Below are positions 5,141 to 6,403 of a stretch of 6,403 bases of DNA, in pieces. The position numbers and the translations under genes are program-made. Position 1 is the first letter of the stretch. Every line of letters starts with the position of its first letter. Under the pieces are notes generated by a model that was not told where the DNA came from, ran no database searches, and saw only the letters and a list, made by a program, of their open reading frames with translations. Where the stretch lies: positions 1 through 6,403 of the forward strand of contig CAYUZU010000061.1 in assembly GCA_964448675.1 (NCBI GenBank). Reading direction: 5' to 3'. Origin of the DNA: CAYUZU01 sp964448675. GTDB lineage: Bacteria; Planctomycetota; Phycisphaerae; UBA1845; Fen-1342.

Positions 5141-5323
5141 TCATGGGTTGTCGCGGAGCGCCTCCTGGCACGAGTCGACGAACCAGCTCTGGAAGTCGAT
5201 CTCGGCCCGGAGTAGCTCGCGCTTGGCGTCTGGATCGAGCGTGAGCTTCGCCGCAAGGGTATTCGCGCGGCGCGCGGCGTGGTGGGCCGCTGCATACAGG
5301 TAACAGGTCTTCGCCAGATGCAC
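5141..5323 (-). CDS. Small leftward helical protein of unknown function
   Basis: A 60-aa protein, the only leftward gene in the window. On the minus strand a full AGGAGG site (5337-5332) lies 8 nt before the GTG at 5323, so 5323 is preferred to the GTG at 5332, which overlaps that site. It reads as nearly all helix: LAKTCYLYAAAHHAARRANTLAAKL (3-27) and DAKRELLRAEIDFQSWFVDSCQEAL (31-55), joined by a TLDPD turn. It has two cysteines and no membrane segment or known motif. It is divergent from the gene at 5480, with which it shares a compact promoter region, and converges on the gene ending at 5114. A small helical regulator or an accessory protein would fit; neither is shown by the sequence. 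Confidence 0.6.
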   Translation of the reverse strand: MHLAKTCYLYAAAHHAARRANTLAAKLTLDPDAKRELLRAEIDFQSWFVDSCQEALRDNP

Positions 5324-5331
5324 AGTTTTCA

Positions 5332-5337
5332 CCTCCT
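5332..5337 (-). promoter_or_regulatory. Strong ribosome binding site of the leftward gene
   Basis: On the minus strand the sequence reads AGGAGG with 8 nt to the GTG at 5323. It both supports the gene and fixes its start. Confidence 0.65.
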
Positions 5338-5355
5338 ACGTGGCGGTGGCGACGA

Positions 5356-5378
5356 CGCCCTTAAGTATCTTTCGGTGG
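5356..5378 (-). promoter_or_regulatory. Leftward promoter candidate (GAAA box plus TTAA box)
   Basis: On the minus strand the order is CCGAAAGATACTTAAGG, an A/T island in very GC-rich DNA. It looks like an archaeal BRE (CGAAA) followed by a TATA-like box centred near 5364. A start site about 25 bases further on would fall at the AGGAGG site of the leftward gene. No convincing sigma70 -35 box lies at 17-bp spacing. A bacterial -10 element (GATACT) is the alternative reading. Confidence 0.45.
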
Positions 5379-5401
5379 CACCGGCCGGCGCTGGCCGCTG
5401 T

Positions 5402-5419
5402 CGCTACCGGCCAGTAGCG
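5402..5419. promoter_or_regulatory. 18-bp near-perfect palindrome, candidate operator
   Basis: CGCTACCGGCCAGTAGCG has arms CGCTAC and GTAGCG and a GGCC centre, with a single mismatched pair. Its right end overlaps the start of the GAAA box of the rightward promoter, the position expected for a repressor or activator site. A second overlapping repeat, CTGGCC (5391-5396) with GGCCAG (5409-5414), adds to the dyad. Confidence 0.5.
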
Positions 5420-5434
5420 AAAAGCTTAAATACC
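5417..5434 (+). promoter_or_regulatory. Rightward promoter candidate (GAAA box plus TTAAATA box)
   Basis: GCGAAAAGCTTAAATACC reads as an archaeal-type BRE/TATA pair. The A/T core is centred near 5429, which predicts transcription from about 5455, 12 bases before the ribosome-binding site of the gene at 5480. No good -35 box is visible upstream. Read as bacterial, TTAAAT could be a weak -10 element. Confidence 0.5.
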
Positions 5435-5466
5435 TGCGCGTCTTTACCACCTTCCAGTAGCACCCT

Positions 5467-5476
5467 GGAGGTGATC
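5467..5476 (+). promoter_or_regulatory. Near-ideal ribosome binding site of the ATPase operon
   Basis: GGAGGTGATC matches the complement of the 16S rRNA 3' end over ten bases and sits 3 nt (8 nt from the GGAGG core) before the ATG at 5480. A very similar GAGGTGATCGT precedes the next gene at 6033. Confidence 0.75.
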
Positions 5477-5479
5477 GTC

Positions 5480-6046
5480 ATGGAGTTCAAGACCGCCGCA
5501 GCGCCCCTCGACATGGAAAATCAGTACCACCCATACAGCGCGTACCGTCGACGCGAGACGTACGCGGTACGGTCGGGCACGTCACATAGCCGTTCCCCGC
5601 CAAGCCCTTCCGCGCACAACCCCGACCGTCAGACCCTTAACCAGATCCTCGATACTGGCGCCCTCGCCGTGCCCACCCACGACCCGGCCACCGCAGCCTT
5701 CTACGACCGACGCGAGGCCGGCTGGCTGGGCTTGGACGACGCGATCTACCAGGTCCGCCAACGCTACGCGATCTACACGCACAACTTCTACGAACTGGAA
5801 CTCGCCAAGTGCGCCGCGACCAACGCCCTGCACGCCTGGGAAGCCGAACGCGGCCAGCCCAGCGACCGTCAACTCGACAACCTGCAATCCCTCCTACAGA
5901 ACCTGTACCTCCAGCAGCGTCAGGAGCGCGTCTCCTTGTGGCGGGACGTCTCGCGCCTGCGCCAGGCGGTACCCGCGTGGGCACAGCAGTACACCAGCGC
6001 CGTCCGCAAGGCCGAGCTGCTGGCTCCGACCCGAGGTGATCGTTGA
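5480..6046 (+). CDS. Helical protein coupled to the P-loop ATPase
   Basis: A 188-aa soluble protein with no named family that I recognise. The start at 5480 is set by the near-ideal ribosome-binding site; earlier in-frame starts would run through the promoter. Residues 1-60 are low in structure, with Tyr/Pro-rich (YHPYSAYRRRETY, 16-28) and Ser/Pro-rich (SGTSHSRSPPSPSAHNP, 32-48) parts. From about 83 it is helical: LGLDDAIYQVRQRYAIYTHNFYELELAKCAATNALHAWE (83-121), then LDNLQSLLQNLYLQQRQERVSLWRDVSRLRQAVP (132-165) and QQYTSAVRKAEL (169-180). The paired helices are rich in Gln, Arg and Leu and suggest a coiled coil. Its TGA overlaps the ATG of the ATPase gene (TGATG at 6044-6048), so both proteins are likely made together. 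A partner, adaptor or substrate-handling role for the ATPase is the natural inference. Confidence 0.75.
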   Translation: MEFKTAAAPLDMENQYHPYSAYRRRETYAVRSGTSHSRSPPSPSAHNPDRQTLNQILDTGALAVPTHDPATAAFYDRREAGWLGLDDAIYQVRQRYAIYTHNFYELELAKCAATNALHAWEAERGQPSDRQLDNLQSLLQNLYLQQRQERVSLWRDVSRLRQAVPAWAQQYTSAVRKAELLAPTRGDR

Positions 6047-6403
6047 TGCTGTCCCGCGTACAGGAGCTCTGCCGCAAGCTCCAGCCTGTACTGGGCAGCA
6101 AGATCGAACAGCTATGGACGGCGTACGTGGCCGAGTCGGACTACGCCCGCAAGGCCGAGATCGAACAGACGCTGGAACTGCTCGCCGGTCGACACCTGCA
6201 GCAGAGCTTCACTCCCGACCGAACGCCGTTCCCGCCCCCTTCTGAGTCCTTCTGCACCGCCGGCGACGTCCCGCTGGGCAGCGTGCAATACGCCGGCCGC
6301 CCGCACTCCCCGTTCCTGTTACGCGCCCGCCGCCTGAAAGAGCACGTACTGATCGCGGGCCGCAGCGGGGCCGGCAAGACGAACCTCGCATTCGTGCTCA
6401 TGG
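6046..6403 (+). CDS. P-loop ATPase, DUF87/HerA or TraC/VirD4-like (partial, runs off right edge)
   Basis: The first 119 codons of a gene cut by the window edge, with no stop seen. GAGGTGAT (6033-6040) precedes the ATG at 6046, which overlaps the upstream stop. Residues 1-50 are helical (LSRVQELCRKLQPVLGSKIEQLWTAYVAE). A Pro-rich linker follows (59-66). Then comes GSVQYAGRPHSPFLLRARRLKEHVLIAGRSGAGKTN (78-113), containing a perfect Walker A motif G105-RSGAG-K111-T112. A short strand reading HVLIAGRSGAGKT, preceded by a surface-loop segment and followed by a helix (NLAFVLM), is typical of the HerA/FtsK/VirD4 group. Those hexameric ATPases move DNA or energise conjugative secretion. Walker B and the sensor motifs lie beyond the window, so the exact subfamily is open. 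It is in an operon with the 188-aa helical protein. Confidence 0.75.
   Translation, partial: MLSRVQELCRKLQPVLGSKIEQLWTAYVAESDYARKAEIEQTLELLAGRHLQQSFTPDRTPFPPPSESFCTAGDVPLGSVQYAGRPHSPFLLRARRLKEHVLIAGRSGAGKTNLAFVLM

Noticed and set aside
4533..5171. Minus-strand open frame of about 210 codons
   Set aside because: Lies antisense to two supported plus-strand genes and spans their intergenic hairpin. It has no start-site support, and its Pro/Arg/His-rich product looks random.
5637..6101. Minus-strand open frame of about 150 codons
   Set aside because: Antisense to the 188-aa gene. The product is an Arg/Gly-rich shadow with no motif, while the plus strand has a near-ideal ribosome-binding site and coupled downstream gene.

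Overview
The window is a GC-rich chromosomal stretch, probably bacterial. The lineage is not resolved from sequence alone. It falls into two blocks with different character. Block 1 (1-1652) is of moderate GC. It holds the end of an IS21-type insertion sequence, a polysaccharide pyruvyl transferase gene beheaded by that insertion, and an intact FemAB/GNAT-fold gene. Together these look like the tail of an exopolysaccharide (cell-surface glycan) locus. Block 2 (about 2110 to the right edge) is visibly richer in GC and looks like the left part of an integrative, conjugation-type or plasmid-derived element.

Block 2 in order: a replication-relaxation family protein (2125-3045); a gene-free, hairpin-rich leader (3046-3468); a small zinc-ribbon protein and a translationally coupled 74-aa protein (3469-3950); a 61-nt nested hairpin and a 13-bp perfect stem; an acidic/coiled-coil protein (4130-4717); a small beta-rich mobile-element protein (4818-5114); a short leftward gene (5323-5141); a compact divergent promoter region; then a helical protein (5480-6046) whose stop codon overlaps the start of a P-loop ATPase (6046 onward) that runs off the right edge. 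The ATPase has a perfect Walker A motif and the look of a DUF87/HerA or TraC/VirD4-like DNA-transfer ATPase.

All genes except 5323-5141 read rightward. Shine-Dalgarno sites are strong (GGAGGT, GAGGTGAT, AGGAGG) and decide most starts. Two gene pairs are joined by TGATG stop/start overlaps. Reading the block as one transfer or maintenance module is an inference from the replication-relaxation protein, the small mobile-element protein and the ATPase. No relaxase, integrase or attachment site is visible.

The most unusual part is the non-coding DNA. Almost every gap in block 2 carries strong inverted repeats, several built on a recurring GTGGCTC/GCCAC core. The divergent promoter at 5333-5479 has two outward-facing GAAA + TTAA boxes that resemble archaeal BRE/TATA elements more than sigma70 promoters. 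An 18-bp palindrome sits between them. The organism could therefore be an archaeon, or an unusual bacterium.
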